DNA of 64,000 nucleotides from Butyrivibrio sp. INlla21 (GCF_900116875.1 NZ_FPCC01000010.1:62001-126000), one strand, 5' to 3'; counted from the stretch's first letter, positions 43,383 to 51,559 are shown. A program made the numbers and translations. The notes: generated by a model not told the origin, from the letters alone.

Positions 43383-43503
43383 AGTATGGAGACCTTTATA
43401 CAACGGAAATTTGCCTGAAAAAAGGCAAAAGAAAACCGTGACAAATATGCCACGGTTAAATATGATCAAATATTTATCTATCACAAACCGAGGTCTTCAT
43501 ACT
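43383..43503 (-). promoter_or_regulatory. Possible leader-peptide attenuator before rsgA
   Basis: AGTATGGAGACCT (43383-43395) and AGGTCTTCATACT (43491-43503) are complementary with one mismatch, 95 bases apart. They enclose a terminator-like hairpin (43434-43457: AACCGTG/CACGGTT, followed by TTTTCTTTT on the minus strand) and a second small stem (43410-43429). The upstream arm overlaps the last third of a 21-codon reading frame, so ribosome position there could decide between the folds. Confidence 0.5.
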
Positions 43504-43539
43504 ATATTCTGTTACAATCTCTGTTCTCTTTACACTCAT
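43474..43539 (-). CDS. 21-residue small ORF, possible leader peptide of rsgA
   Basis: ATG at 43539 is preceded by GCGAGG nine bases away, and the frame (starting MSVKRTEIVTEY, ending CDR) stops at 43474. It is followed immediately by a terminator-like hairpin, and a TTGATT/TAAAAA promoter-like pair lies upstream. It could be a true small protein or only a leader peptide. No homology can be judged by eye. Confidence 0.4.
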   Translation of the reverse strand: MSVKRTEIVTEYSMKTSVCDR

Positions 43540-43614
43540 TATGAATACCTCGCTTTCTTTTAGATTCTATAACATTTTTATCACAGTTCTGCCGATAAAT
43601 CAATAATTATTGTT

Positions 43615-44286
43615 CTAACCAAACAGCATTTTTGCCGCTTGTTCCAACTCTCTTCGCTCTTTTGAATCATCATATCCGCTTTCTTTGTCGTCTACGCCCT
43701 TTACCGGATCGATAAAAAACAAGCCGTCTCGATTACAATAAAAGAAGATCCTTCTGACTCCGCGAATCTTAAAACGTGCTTCGGCACTCTCCTCCGGATA
43801 AAGCTTCACCATCTGCATATCATCGGAGGAAGCTGCGACCACAAAAGAAATGTAATGCTCCTTCGTCATGCTGTGATCAATACGCACATAATACTCATCC
43901 TCAACACGCTCAATAAAAATCATGTGATGTTCATCTGTTGATTCCGCATCCAACGGTGAAAGCCGGACTCCATGGCAATGAATAGACGCCTCGCCCATAC
44001 TGTGGATCACATTTCCGCAGATCGGACATACATAGAACTTCGACTTCAGCATATTTGCGGATACGTTCGCATTGTGGATCGTATTGCCGGATATCAGTTC
44101 CGTAACCGAAATTCTGAATGCCTCCGCTATAGGTTCCAGAAGCGTGATATCCGGATAACCTTTAGCCGTTTCCCATTTTGAGATTGTCTTGTCACTCACT
44201 CCAAGCTTTTCGGCCAGTTGGAGCTGTGTCATCTTATTCTTTTCTCGCAGTTCCTTAATAACTGCACCTGTAACATATTGGTTCAT
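43615..44286 (-). CDS. XRE-family regulator with desulfoferrodoxin-like domain
   Basis: A 223-residue protein. Residues about 7-60 are an XRE helix-turn-helix (MTQLQLAEKLGVSDKTISKWE). After a linker comes a metal-site region with CPICGN and a later GEASIHCHG. A desulfoferrodoxin/superoxide reductase-like beta domain (DHSMTKEHYISFVV...KLYPEESAEARF) follows. The fusion suggests a redox- or metal-sensing regulator. The ATG at 44286 gives the usual MNQYVTG start; in-frame ATGs at 44292 and 44304 are also possible because the GGAGG site overlaps them. Confidence 0.8.
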   Translation of the reverse strand: MNQYVTGAVIKELREKNKMTQLQLAEKLGVSDKTISKWETAKGYPDITLLEPIAEAFRISVTELISGNTIHNANVSANMLKSKFYVCPICGNVIHSMGEASIHCHGVRLSPLDAESTDEHHMIFIERVEDEYYVRIDHSMTKEHYISFVVAASSDDMQMVKLYPEESAEARFKIRGVRRIFFYCNRDGLFFIDPVKGVDDKESGYDDSKERRELEQAAKMLFG

Positions 44287-44374
44287 AAGCATCCTTACCT
44301 CCATGCACAGATTGTAATCCTAAGCCAATTAATGTGGTACCTACGGAAAGTAGAGCGGTTTAGTGTCTTATTAT

Positions 44375-45136
44375 TCAGTGTGTCCTTTCTTCCCCGGACA
44401 CCTCATATGCCGTGTATTCGTGATCAAATTCATATCCAAGCTTTTCAGCAAGATGAACCGAATTCATATTCTGAGCATCCCAGCTTGGATATAATCCTTC
44501 ATCAAGGCATCGTAAAATAAGCGCGGCACATACGATCGTAGCAAGTCCTTTTTGGCGCGCTTGTTCTGCCGTATCTACCTCTATCTCAATTCCTTCATTG
44601 TATCTTGTATATGAAGACGCTCCGGCTACGATCGTTCCTGATTTAAGGATAACCATGCCTCTCCCGATCTCAAGATATTTTTCTTTGCTCCCAAATGCCG
44701 AAACAAAATCCCTCGTCACCGGATCAGGCAGACACATGTCATAGATTGCGTCATCAATCTCTTTAAGCTCATATTCATCCGGAAGTTTGGCTACCATGTT
44801 TTTCAAATATTCTTTATCAAACTGAGTATCTTTTTTGATAGCGTATCTGGTAACTTTCTTAGCTGTCGGAAAGCACTCTTCGATACAGGCTTCCCACGCC
44901 TTATTCTGCGGAGTCATAATAACAAAACCATCCGGCTTATTAATAACAAGCTCTTTGTTCGGCTCTCCCGCATAAAATGCAAAGCAACCCACATAAGCCA
45001 TCGCAGACTTGGGGGCCTCCAAATCTGTAACAAAGATCTTGCCCATTACTTTCTGCAAGCACGAATAGATCAGCGTTTCTTTCCAGCCCTCAAAAAGGTT
45101 CGATGCTTTTGATGTATCTTTTAACTCATAGATCAT
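44375..45136 (-). CDS. GNAT-type acetyltransferase (GNAT_acetyltran family)
   Basis: A 253-residue two-part GNAT protein. The N-terminal half is a degenerate acetyltransferase fold. The C-terminal half carries the acetyl-CoA loop (VDTAEQARQKGLATIVCAALI) and the final SVHLAEKLGYEFDHEYTAYEV, typical of PF12746. The substrate is unknown. It has its own spacing from the HTH gene downstream (about 90 bases), so co-transcription is uncertain. Confidence 0.75.
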   Translation of the reverse strand: MIYELKDTSKASNLFEGWKETLIYSCLQKVMGKIFVTDLEAPKSAMAYVGCFAFYAGEPNKELVINKPDGFVIMTPQNKAWEACIEECFPTAKKVTRYAIKKDTQFDKEYLKNMVAKLPDEYELKEIDDAIYDMCLPDPVTRDFVSAFGSKEKYLEIGRGMVILKSGTIVAGASSYTRYNEGIEIEVDTAEQARQKGLATIVCAALILRCLDEGLYPSWDAQNMNSVHLAEKLGYEFDHEYTAYEVSGEERTH

Positions 45137-45203
45137 TTATACAATTACCTCTTACTGTAAGGAAGTTCTGCTCTCGCCTTAATTGGCGGAGTCTTTCCTA
45201 GCA

Positions 45204-46199
45204 TTACAGATTATGAATTTCATCCTCTAATTCATTAAGATAGTTCAATATACTGTCAAAATCAGGGTAAGTTCCATATATCATGTTCTTCATGGCAGCA
45301 TAGTCATCTCTTACTTCATCCAAAATATAGTCTGCAGGCATCAGTTTTATTTCTTTTAGTGTTGCCGTCTCATAATGAGCACTCCTGGCATAATAGAACT
45401 TTTGCTTAAATACAACATCCTTCTGCAGTAATTCCTTTCGGTCAAAAGCAGATCCCTTTACCCAGCTATTGGCCATGCAATATACATCATAAAGGTGCCT
45501 TGCATATCTTCTAGGCAGAACCTTTCCTTGTGGGAAGTAAGCCATCTTATGTAGTAGGGTAAGTTTCTCCCAGAAAGTCCTCTCAATATCTATAGTAAGA
45601 ATATCTGTCGTTCTCTGCTCAAAGGCATTTGGATACTCTGTGGCCACAAAAGGCTCAACTTCAGTCACATGAGATGGCATCCATTCAGCCAAAGGACCTA
45701 TTTCTAACCTAACCACAGGAACTAAATATTCCATAGAAAAGTCTCTCGGGTACTTAAAATTCACAACCATAGGATCATTGGCATCAACTTCAACCCAATC
45801 ACCATCACCTAGCTTTAAAGCCAATTCCTTATTCAAGGCCGGAACCAGTTCTTCTCTGTAAAATACTGCAGCTTGTGAATTTATTTCCTTGTTATACTGG
45901 TCCTGTTTGGTCTTGGATCTTTCATCCCAAGGATTAGTGTCATTAGTAAGCTTTCGCCAATCCAATATCAGATCTATGTCTTCAGAAAAACGTTCTATCA
46001 CGTGGTAACACTTTGAAAGGCTCGTTCCTCCTTTAAATACAAATACATCTTTGTACATGCAATCGTGGAATAAATGATCCAGCAGAAAACAGACCCAAAA
46101 GTCTTTCTCCACAATTGATGGATGCATTTTCATTTTCTCTGCTGTACGAGAAAAAAGGACTTCCCTGTCTTCTCTACCAAGTAATGCGATTTTCTTCAC
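45204..46199 (-). CDS. AbiEii-type nucleotidyltransferase toxin
   Basis: A 331-residue toxin of the type IV AbiE system. The nucleotidyltransferase motif GGTSLSK (residues 57-63) and the acidic SEDIDL (72-77) are intact. The lysine- and glutamate-containing C-terminal motif is likely in IERTFWEKLTLLHK. AbiEii toxins modify tRNA or other targets with nucleotides and stop growth, which protects a population from phage. The start directly abuts the antitoxin stop codon. Confidence 0.88.
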   Translation of the reverse strand: MKKIALLGREDREVLFSRTAEKMKMHPSIVEKDFWVCFLLDHLFHDCMYKDVFVFKGGTSLSKCYHVIERFSEDIDLILDWRKLTNDTNPWDERSKTKQDQYNKEINSQAAVFYREELVPALNKELALKLGDGDWVEVDANDPMVVNFKYPRDFSMEYLVPVVRLEIGPLAEWMPSHVTEVEPFVATEYPNAFEQRTTDILTIDIERTFWEKLTLLHKMAYFPQGKVLPRRYARHLYDVYCMANSWVKGSAFDRKELLQKDVVFKQKFYYARSAHYETATLKEIKLMPADYILDEVRDDYAAMKNMIYGTYPDFDSILNYLNELEDEIHNL

Positions 46200-46802
46200 T
46201 TAACTACATATCTCCTTTATTACTTTATATATCCACGCCGTCGTTGTTATTGCCTCTCGCAGAATAATCTCCTTATCTGAACTAGACATCGCCTTTGATA
46301 ATCTTTCTTTATCTTCCTGTTGTATTTTATCTTTTCCAATATACTTAATCGCCTGAATAACAGAAATCGTAATGAAACTTTTCCCGGAAATTTCCTTATT
46401 AGCACAGTGTTTAAATTCAACCTGATAAGAACCAATATCATATTTACGATATGGTCCATCACTTATATAGCTCCATGTATTTGGAACTTGTGTTGATAAA
46501 TGCAGAAAGTTAAGAGCAGTATCTCCTGAAGGAGCAATTGTCCAATTATACTTTCTGGCAAGCGCCTGGGCTATCTTTTCAATATTGGGCGAACTATACT
46601 CTCCTAACAGCTTGCTGTACACTGGCTTGTCATATATTCCTTTTATGACTCTTCGTATCGCCCCAGCTTCACAAAGTCTGGATAATGCCTTATTAGTAGG
46701 ATCAGTCCCTGCAATATCAGCAAAATCTATCGCTGAAAAAGCATCCCCTGAATCTGCATCTTCTATTCTTTTTTCGATTTCAATCTGGTATTTTTCTCTC
46801 AT
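46200..46802 (-). CDS. AbiEi-like antitoxin/repressor (DUF6088)
   Basis: A 200-residue protein. A winged-helix region (about residues 18-55, FSAIDFADIAGTDPTNKALSRLCEAGAIRRVIKGIY) is followed by the DUF6088/AbiEi C-terminal domain (SGDTALNFLHLSTQVP). It should repress its own operon through the large inverted repeat 11 bases upstream and counter the toxin encoded next. It is the first gene of the pair. Confidence 0.88.
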   Translation of the reverse strand: MREKYQIEIEKRIEDADSGDAFSAIDFADIAGTDPTNKALSRLCEAGAIRRVIKGIYDKPVYSKLLGEYSSPNIEKIAQALARKYNWTIAPSGDTALNFLHLSTQVPNTWSYISDGPYRKYDIGSYQVEFKHCANKEISGKSFITISVIQAIKYIGKDKIQQEDKERLSKAMSSSDKEIILREAITTTAWIYKVIKEICS

Positions 46803-46812
46803 TATAGACGCC

Positions 46813-46848
46813 TTTCGTCAGATAAATTATATAGTTTATCTGACGAAA
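46813..46848. promoter_or_regulatory. Operator of the AbiE operon
   Basis: TTTCGTCAGATAAA (46813-46826) and its exact complement (46835-46848) form a 14-bp inverted repeat with an eight-base spacer, ending 11 bases before the antitoxin ATG at 46802. Known AbiEi proteins bind inverted repeats at this place to repress their operon. Confidence 0.88.
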
Positions 46849-46862
46849 TTGCAAGGTGATCA

Positions 46863-47636
46863 TCATTTTCTTTCCCCTTCTTCACCCACTGTAACCGTAC
46901 AAACTTTATATCCAAGTTTCCCCATAACTGGTACCTTTTCGTATTTCCTAGTTTCAGTATCAATGATGATCATGGATGATTCGCCAATCTGTCTCCCATC
47001 ACTATATGTTGAAAACACATCAGTAGATATGAAACCATTTTTCTCGTATATATTTTTAACAGGGGTATGACCTACTACTTGTATATATGTTTCTTTCCTA
47101 AAAGCATCCACATCTTTAAACTGTGGTCTAAACCAAAGTGGTGAGTCATCGTTCCCAAGGTATTTATCTGAAGCGCTGTTCATTGCTTCCAGAACCTCAT
47201 CTATATCCATATTCAGCAATTCAGGATTAAGTCTGCTGACATACTCCGCAGTCAGCCCACCATGCATAAATAGTACATTATCAATCCTATGTATAAACGC
47301 AATCTGAGATTTGTCCTGTATGGAATCCTTTAGCTCATCAAGCTTTGAAATCACAGTTCTTTCAGCGTATGGTGAATAGCCTGTTTCAAGCTTACCCCAG
47401 GGATAGCTCACATCATGATTTCCATAGCACCACAAGGTCTCAGGATATGCCTTGGCAAAAGAAATAGCCCTATCGAAAGTGTCTCGGTATTCTTCCACGT
47501 TGAGCTCCATTCCCCAATCGTCAGGTATATCCATAAGACATACAGCCTTTTCAGCCTTGCCCATATTAAGTATTTCTTCTGCTCGGTCAAATATCCAAGG
47601 TTTTAAATGTATATCTGGGATTACAAGTACTTGCAT
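46863..47636 (-). CDS. Calcineurin-like metallophosphoesterase
   Basis: A 257-residue cytosolic phosphoesterase with the metal-binding motifs D-x-H (PDIHLKPW), an acidic LMDIPDDW in place of GDxxD, GNHDVSYPW, a later MHGG and GHTP. The pattern is that of Ser/Thr-phosphatase-like enzymes such as those cleaving phosphoproteins or nucleotide signals. The substrate is unknown. It runs in the same direction after the small HTH gene, 46 bases apart. Confidence 0.82.
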   Translation of the reverse strand: MQVLVIPDIHLKPWIFDRAEEILNMGKAEKAVCLMDIPDDWGMELNVEEYRDTFDRAISFAKAYPETLWCYGNHDVSYPWGKLETGYSPYAERTVISKLDELKDSIQDKSQIAFIHRIDNVLFMHGGLTAEYVSRLNPELLNMDIDEVLEAMNSASDKYLGNDDSPLWFRPQFKDVDAFRKETYIQVVGHTPVKNIYEKNGFISTDVFSTYSDGRQIGESSMIIIDTETRKYEKVPVMGKLGYKVCTVTVGEEGERK

Positions 47637-47682
47637 TATTCAACACTCCCCTTATTCATTGTCATTCTCACCGGCTTCATTT

Positions 47683-47958
47683 TTATTTCTCCTGCATCTT
47701 CTTAAGTCTCTCGTAATATGCCTTATATCTGTACGCAGTCCTACGGCTGATTTCACCCTTATCCACAATCTCCATTATTGTCATTCCACCTTCATATTGA
47801 ATTACGAAGTTGTTATATGATTGCATCCAATGCTCATCGTGCTTCTGTCTACCTGCAAACTTTTTGCTCTTATAATATTTAAGTTCTTCTTTGAGCTTTG
47901 AATTTTCTTCCTCAAGCTCTGAGATTCTTTTTAAAGCATCATCAAGTGTTTTGATCAT
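47683..47958 (-). CDS. Small coiled-coil HTH protein, probable autorepressor
   Basis: A 91-residue protein. Residues 1-32 are a coiled coil (ISELEEENSKLKEELKYYKSKK). The rest has a helix-turn-helix like those of resolvases or transposases (MTIMEIVDKGEISRRTAYRYKAYY). It is a paralogue of the 102-residue protein at 51237-51545, with the same order of parts and shared GRQ.H...W motif. The N-terminal coil suggests a dimer. A consensus promoter overlapped downstream by an inverted repeat lies before the gene, so self-repression is likely. Confidence 0.7.
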   Translation of the reverse strand: MIKTLDDALKRISELEEENSKLKEELKYYKSKKFAGRQKHDEHWMQSYNNFVIQYEGGMTIMEIVDKGEISRRTAYRYKAYYERLKKMQEK

Positions 47959-47971
47959 ATCTCATCCCTCC

Positions 47972-48023
47972 TGTGCCAATAATCTCATGGCACAAGTATA
48001 TTATCGCGCCGCGTTTGTGTCAA
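47972..48023 (-). promoter_or_regulatory. Consensus promoter with operator of the small HTH gene
   Basis: On the minus strand TTGACA (48023-48018) and TATACT (48000-47995) have a 17-base spacer. Directly after the -10 come TGTGCCA and TGGCACA (47988-47994 and 47972-47978), a perfect inverted repeat with a nine-base spacer. A further GGTGCCA half-site lies near 48031-48037. Confidence 0.8.
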
Positions 48024-48111
48024 TTTAATTTTGGCACCAGTGCAACTTAATTCAGAGCTATTCATATAACAAGATGTACAATGTATTCAAATACTCAATT
48101 CAAAATCGGTA

Positions 48112-48141
48112 GAAAAAAGCAGAGGATAAAATTTCCTCTGC
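48112..48141 (-). terminator. Terminator after the truncated FxLYD-like gene
   Basis: GCAGAGGA (48119-48126) pairs with TCCTCTGC (48134-48141) and is followed on the minus strand by six Ts. Confidence 0.88.
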
Positions 48142-48174
48142 CTTTCAGAACACCCTATTTCAACTGCACTATAA

Positions 48175-48360
48175 TCACCATTGATTTACATAAAACTCCA
48201 TAGTTTCAAATTTCTCTTTTGAATAAGTAGTTATATCAAATGGTGTTGTTCCTGCTTTTACATCATCTACAAACGTACATTCTATATTAACTACATTGCC
48301 ATCTTTATTCCGGCAAATTACCACAACAATTACATTATAAAAATCCCGCTCGTCTTCGTT
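48175..48360 (-). pseudogene. 3' remnant of an FxLYD-like protein gene
   Basis: A frame of about 61 codons ending at a TGA at 48175-48177, with its own terminator downstream but no start codon. The residues (YNVIVVVICRNKDGNVV...VKAGTTPFDI...FETMEFYVNQW) follow the FxLYD pattern of secreted Gram-positive proteins. It overlaps the last codons of the recombinase gene in another frame, up to a TAG at 48424-48426. The 5' part is absent, so I take it as the host gene cut by integration of the mobile element. Confidence 0.6.
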
Positions 48361-50069
48361 AACAGGATGACCGTCTCGTGCGTTGGCAACTTTTCCAAGG
48401 GCAAGTTGACATTGCTGAGAGTGCTATTTTCCAGAGATATTCCACCTATCCTCGCCAGTTCCTCATCCTCCCGAACTACGGGAATCGAGAAGTTGAAAAG
48501 GATATTCTTTATCCAATTACCGTCTTTCCTGCGCTCCGAATAAAGTTCGATACGGTCCACAAAGGATTGCATGAACTTCTTCTTTTCCGCATCGGTACAC
48601 TCCCTGTATATCTCATCAAAATGAAGCAAAAACTCATATATACTATCGGCAGAAATACTGCTCTTTTTAAGATCAAGTATCTGAACTCTGACCTCTGCTA
48701 TAGCCTGTTCTGTTTCATCTATCGTATCATATTGGGAGTCCAGGCGCCTCTGTAAATCTGCGATCTTCTTCTCATAATGAGGTGTATTAACATCCAGACT
48801 GTCCATCTGCTGTTCGATACGTGTCTTGATACCCTCTGCCTGGTGGAGCTTGGCAGAAAGCACAGCCATTTCCTTCTCCATGTCTGAAGTATCGACAGTG
48901 GTACCGATCTTGCCCCGTATAGCTTCCTTAAACTTCCCTTCACGGGTCATTGCCGATATCAGCCGCTCAAGCATCCCGTCAATCTGAGATTGCTCGATAT
49001 TGGTGCGGAAGGTACATTTATGCCCGGTAGCATTTACTGTGTTTTTGCAATAATAATAGTATCTGGTCTTATTATCCTTTGAATGAGCCTTGGCAACATT
49101 TCCATACATTCCTTTACCGCAGCAGGGACATCTGAGGATCCCGGAAAGAATATGCGCATGATCAGGATCATTCACCTTTTCCCGGCGATAATTATTCTTT
49201 GACCTCTTTTCCTGCGCCAGGTTCCATTCTTCCTCTGAAATGATTGCTTCATGGATTCCTTCGTAAATCGGGAACTCTGACTGTTCTACGACATGTGTTT
49301 CATTACGGGTACCGTTTTTCTTTTCGGTTCTTCTGCGCCCGTATGCGATCTTTCCCATGTAGATTGGATTATCAATGATCTTCTTAACAAAGCTGGTGGA
49401 GAATCCGGGAATCGTACCATTTTGCCTGAGTTTCTTGGTATAACCGTGATTGTTCAGATAATTGGCAACTCCATTGATCCCGTCATCGGTATTGATATAA
49501 CGGTCAAATATCATACGAATAATATCCGCCTCATCCTCCGCGATCACAAGCTCCCCACTCTCAAGGGCGTATCCGTAAGGGGCAAATCCGCCATTCCATT
49601 TTCCTTCCCTGGCTTTCTGCATACGCCCGGCCATGGTCTGTACACGGATGTTCTCGCGTTCCATTTCTGCCACGGCAGCTATAATGGAGATCAAAAGTTT
49701 TCCGGCTTCCTTGGAACTATCGATATTATCCTCTACACAGATCAGATTCACACCGTAATCCTGCATCAGCTGCAGGGAGCTGAGCACATCCGCCGCATTC
49801 CTGCCAAATCGTGACAATTTAAAAACAAGGACGAAGCTGACCTCGTCCTTGCCATCTTCTATGTCATTTAACATCCGGACAAACTCTTGGCGTCCCCGGA
49901 TATTCTTACCGGAATGCCCTTCATCACTGTATTCCCGCACAATCTCCATATTCTGAAAATCCGCATATTTCCGCATGGTTTCCCGCTGTGCATCAAGGCT
50001 GTATCCATCCACCTGGATGGCTGTGGATACGCGGGTATAGATGTAACATTTGACCTTATCCCTGTTCAT
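48330..50069 (-). CDS. Large serine recombinase
   Basis: A 579-residue site-specific integrase/excisionase. The resolvase domain covers about residues 5-155, with the nucleophile S15 in YTRVST. The recombinase domain (about 165-300) and a zinc ribbon (CPCCGKGMYG and a later C pair) follow, then a coiled coil (about 395-465) that mediates synapsis. It is intact, with AAGGAG before the ATG. Its last codons overlap the remnant of the cut FxLYD-like gene. It is likely to have integrated the surrounding element. Confidence 0.92.
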   Translation of the reverse strand: MNRDKVKCYIYTRVSTAIQVDGYSLDAQRETMRKYADFQNMEIVREYSDEGHSGKNIRGRQEFVRMLNDIEDGKDEVSFVLVFKLSRFGRNAADVLSSLQLMQDYGVNLICVEDNIDSSKEAGKLLISIIAAVAEMERENIRVQTMAGRMQKAREGKWNGGFAPYGYALESGELVIAEDEADIIRMIFDRYINTDDGINGVANYLNNHGYTKKLRQNGTIPGFSTSFVKKIIDNPIYMGKIAYGRRRTEKKNGTRNETHVVEQSEFPIYEGIHEAIISEEEWNLAQEKRSKNNYRREKVNDPDHAHILSGILRCPCCGKGMYGNVAKAHSKDNKTRYYYYCKNTVNATGHKCTFRTNIEQSQIDGMLERLISAMTREGKFKEAIRGKIGTTVDTSDMEKEMAVLSAKLHQAEGIKTRIEQQMDSLDVNTPHYEKKIADLQRRLDSQYDTIDETEQAIAEVRVQILDLKKSSISADSIYEFLLHFDEIYRECTDAEKKKFMQSFVDRIELYSERRKDGNWIKNILFNFSIPVVREDEELARIGGISLENSTLSNVNLPLEKLPTHETVILLTKTSGIFIM

Positions 50070-50081
50070 GATTCTCCTTTC

Positions 50082-51137
50082 CTACGGTAATACAAGAACC
50101 GCATTTTTAAGCAATTTCTTAATGATCGGATCATATTTCTGAACCCCGAAATCTTCCACTATAGTTGTTATCCTGGCACCAGCATCCTTTGACGAAGCTC
50201 CGCAGAGAAATACTCGTTCATCCTTCGTCCCATAATCCAGCACGATAAAGCGATCGTGAAATACACCCCCCGTGTGCAGCATAGTTATTCTTAGCCCCGG
50301 ATACTCTCGTAGAAAATCGTTATATTCCACATTGTGGAGTTTTCCACTGCCAACATTATCACTGAACAGCTTAATATCTACTCCTGACGGAACATTTTTA
50401 AGCATCACAAGCGTTCGCAACCCTATGTAGTTATCAATCACATATACAGATTTTTTCGCCTGACCGTATATAGATGAATAAGCTACATCGGCACTGCAGT
50501 ATTTTGTATTATACAAAAGCCAACCATTATCCTCGTCACTGACAAAACTGTTCATCATATCTGCAAGCTCTGACTTTGTAACGACATCATTAAGCTGATC
50601 CATAACATCAGACATCTGTTTTTCAACGGATCCTATATCCATTCGGATTTTGCTAATCTCTGCCGTATTCTCAATCGTCTGCATGGAGAGCTGCATAACC
50701 TCGCGCTGCCCGATAAGGGATTGGTTGTCAAGGATATAATCCTTCATTTTCTTAAATGTCCGAATAAGGGCCTTGCTTTGTTTAGTGGCAAGTTCTCCTT
50801 TTAGGACTGTCATCAGCATGTATAGTCCTTGCTCTGTAAAAACATGCGGATTATACCTACTCTTTGAACTGATATTTGCGGACGAAAATTTCGTCCGCAA
50901 ATCTTCCAATTCATCGTCTGAAAGCTCAAACATAAAATCCGAATCAAATTTGATAATGTTATTACGGACCTGCTCATTGAATCTTTTATTTGTATACCCA
51001 TATATCTCCGCTATGTCTGCATCAAGTAATACTTTGTGACCACGAATATAATAAATTCGGTCACGCAAGTATTCCTCTGTAACCTCTATCACTGCTATCT
51101 CCGAATTGGTCAATTCGGATTTCTTCTTTTGATTCAT
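50082..51137 (-). CDS. ORF6N-domain protein with PLD-like C-terminal region
   Basis: A 351-residue protein. Residues about 20-110 are an ORF6N DNA-binding domain (IYYIRGHKVLLDADIAEIYG...FTEQGLYMLMTVL). A coiled region (about 130-200) comes next, then a C-terminal domain with FHDRFIVLDYG...CGASSKDAG. The latter pattern resembles the degenerate phospholipase D-like domain often joined to ORF6N. Such proteins occur in phages and mobile elements. The start at 51137 follows AAAGGA; the longer frame begins 13 codons earlier without a site. Confidence 0.8.
   Translation of the reverse strand: MNQKKKSELTNSEIAVIEVTEEYLRDRIYYIRGHKVLLDADIAEIYGYTNKRFNEQVRNNIIKFDSDFMFELSDDELEDLRTKFSSANISSKSRYNPHVFTEQGLYMLMTVLKGELATKQSKALIRTFKKMKDYILDNQSLIGQREVMQLSMQTIENTAEISKIRMDIGSVEKQMSDVMDQLNDVVTKSELADMMNSFVSDEDNGWLLYNTKYCSADVAYSSIYGQAKKSVYVIDNYIGLRTLVMLKNVPSGVDIKLFSDNVGSGKLHNVEYNDFLREYPGLRITMLHTGGVFHDRFIVLDYGTKDERVFLCGASSKDAGARITTIVEDFGVQKYDPIIKKLLKNAVLVLP
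50874..50902. repeat. 29-bp palindrome inside the ORF6N gene
   Basis: Two perfect 14-base arms (ATTTGCGGACGAAA and its complement) flank one central A. The core TTTCGTCCGCAAA recurs at 51165-51177 in the leader of the same gene. Confidence 0.75.
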
Positions 51138-51149
51138 GTAATTCCTTTC

Positions 51150-51179
51150 TTTTTGCGGTCGGTTTTTCGTCCGCAAAAA
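51150..51179 (-). terminator. Hairpin between the small HTH gene and the ORF6N gene
   Basis: TTTTTGCGG (51150-51158) pairs with CCGCAAAAA (51171-51179). In the minus direction the stem ends in Ts, so it can act as a terminator after the HTH gene. The right arm shares 13 bases with the palindrome inside the ORF6N gene and lies about a dozen bases from that gene's start codon, so it could also be a regulator site. Confidence 0.5.
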
Positions 51180-51236
51180 TACGTCTGATAAGTAGTCGAA
51201 TTCGACGGGGTTTATTTGAGGTGCAAAAATTCCACC

Positions 51237-51545
51237 TCAAGATTTCCCCTTCTTCTTTTTCTGCATCTCGTCATAATAAGCCTTGTACCGATAGATACTC
51301 CGCTCGCTGATTCCGTTGCGTTTTGCAATCTCCACCATGGTCATGCCCTGCTCGTGACAAACAATAAAATCATTGTAGATGGCCATCCATTTAGCATTGT
51401 GTCTTTGTCTGCCACAGGCTTTTCTTTTTTTGAAGTATTCAAGCTCCTCTTTCAGATTAGCATTTGCTTCCTTAAGTTCTGCATTTTCTTTTTCCAGTTT
51501 CTCGATTCGTTTCAAGGCCTCTTCAAGTGTCGTTATCTTCTTCAT
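51237..51545 (-). CDS. Small coiled-coil HTH protein of the mobile element
   Basis: A 102-residue protein with a long N-terminal coiled coil (about 5-42) and a helix-turn-helix (MTMVEIAKRNGISERSIYRYKAYYDEM). It is paralogous to the 91-residue protein at 47683-47958: both have GRQRH/GRQKH, a W, NDFI/NNFV and a RYKAYY end. It has its own consensus promoter with an inverted repeat just after the -10, so self-repression is likely. Confidence 0.7.
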   Translation of the reverse strand: MKKITTLEEALKRIEKLEKENAELKEANANLKEELEYFKKRKACGRQRHNAKWMAIYNDFIVCHEQGMTMVEIAKRNGISERSIYRYKAYYDEMQKKKKGKS

Positions 51546-51559
51546 GAGCAGCTACCCCC

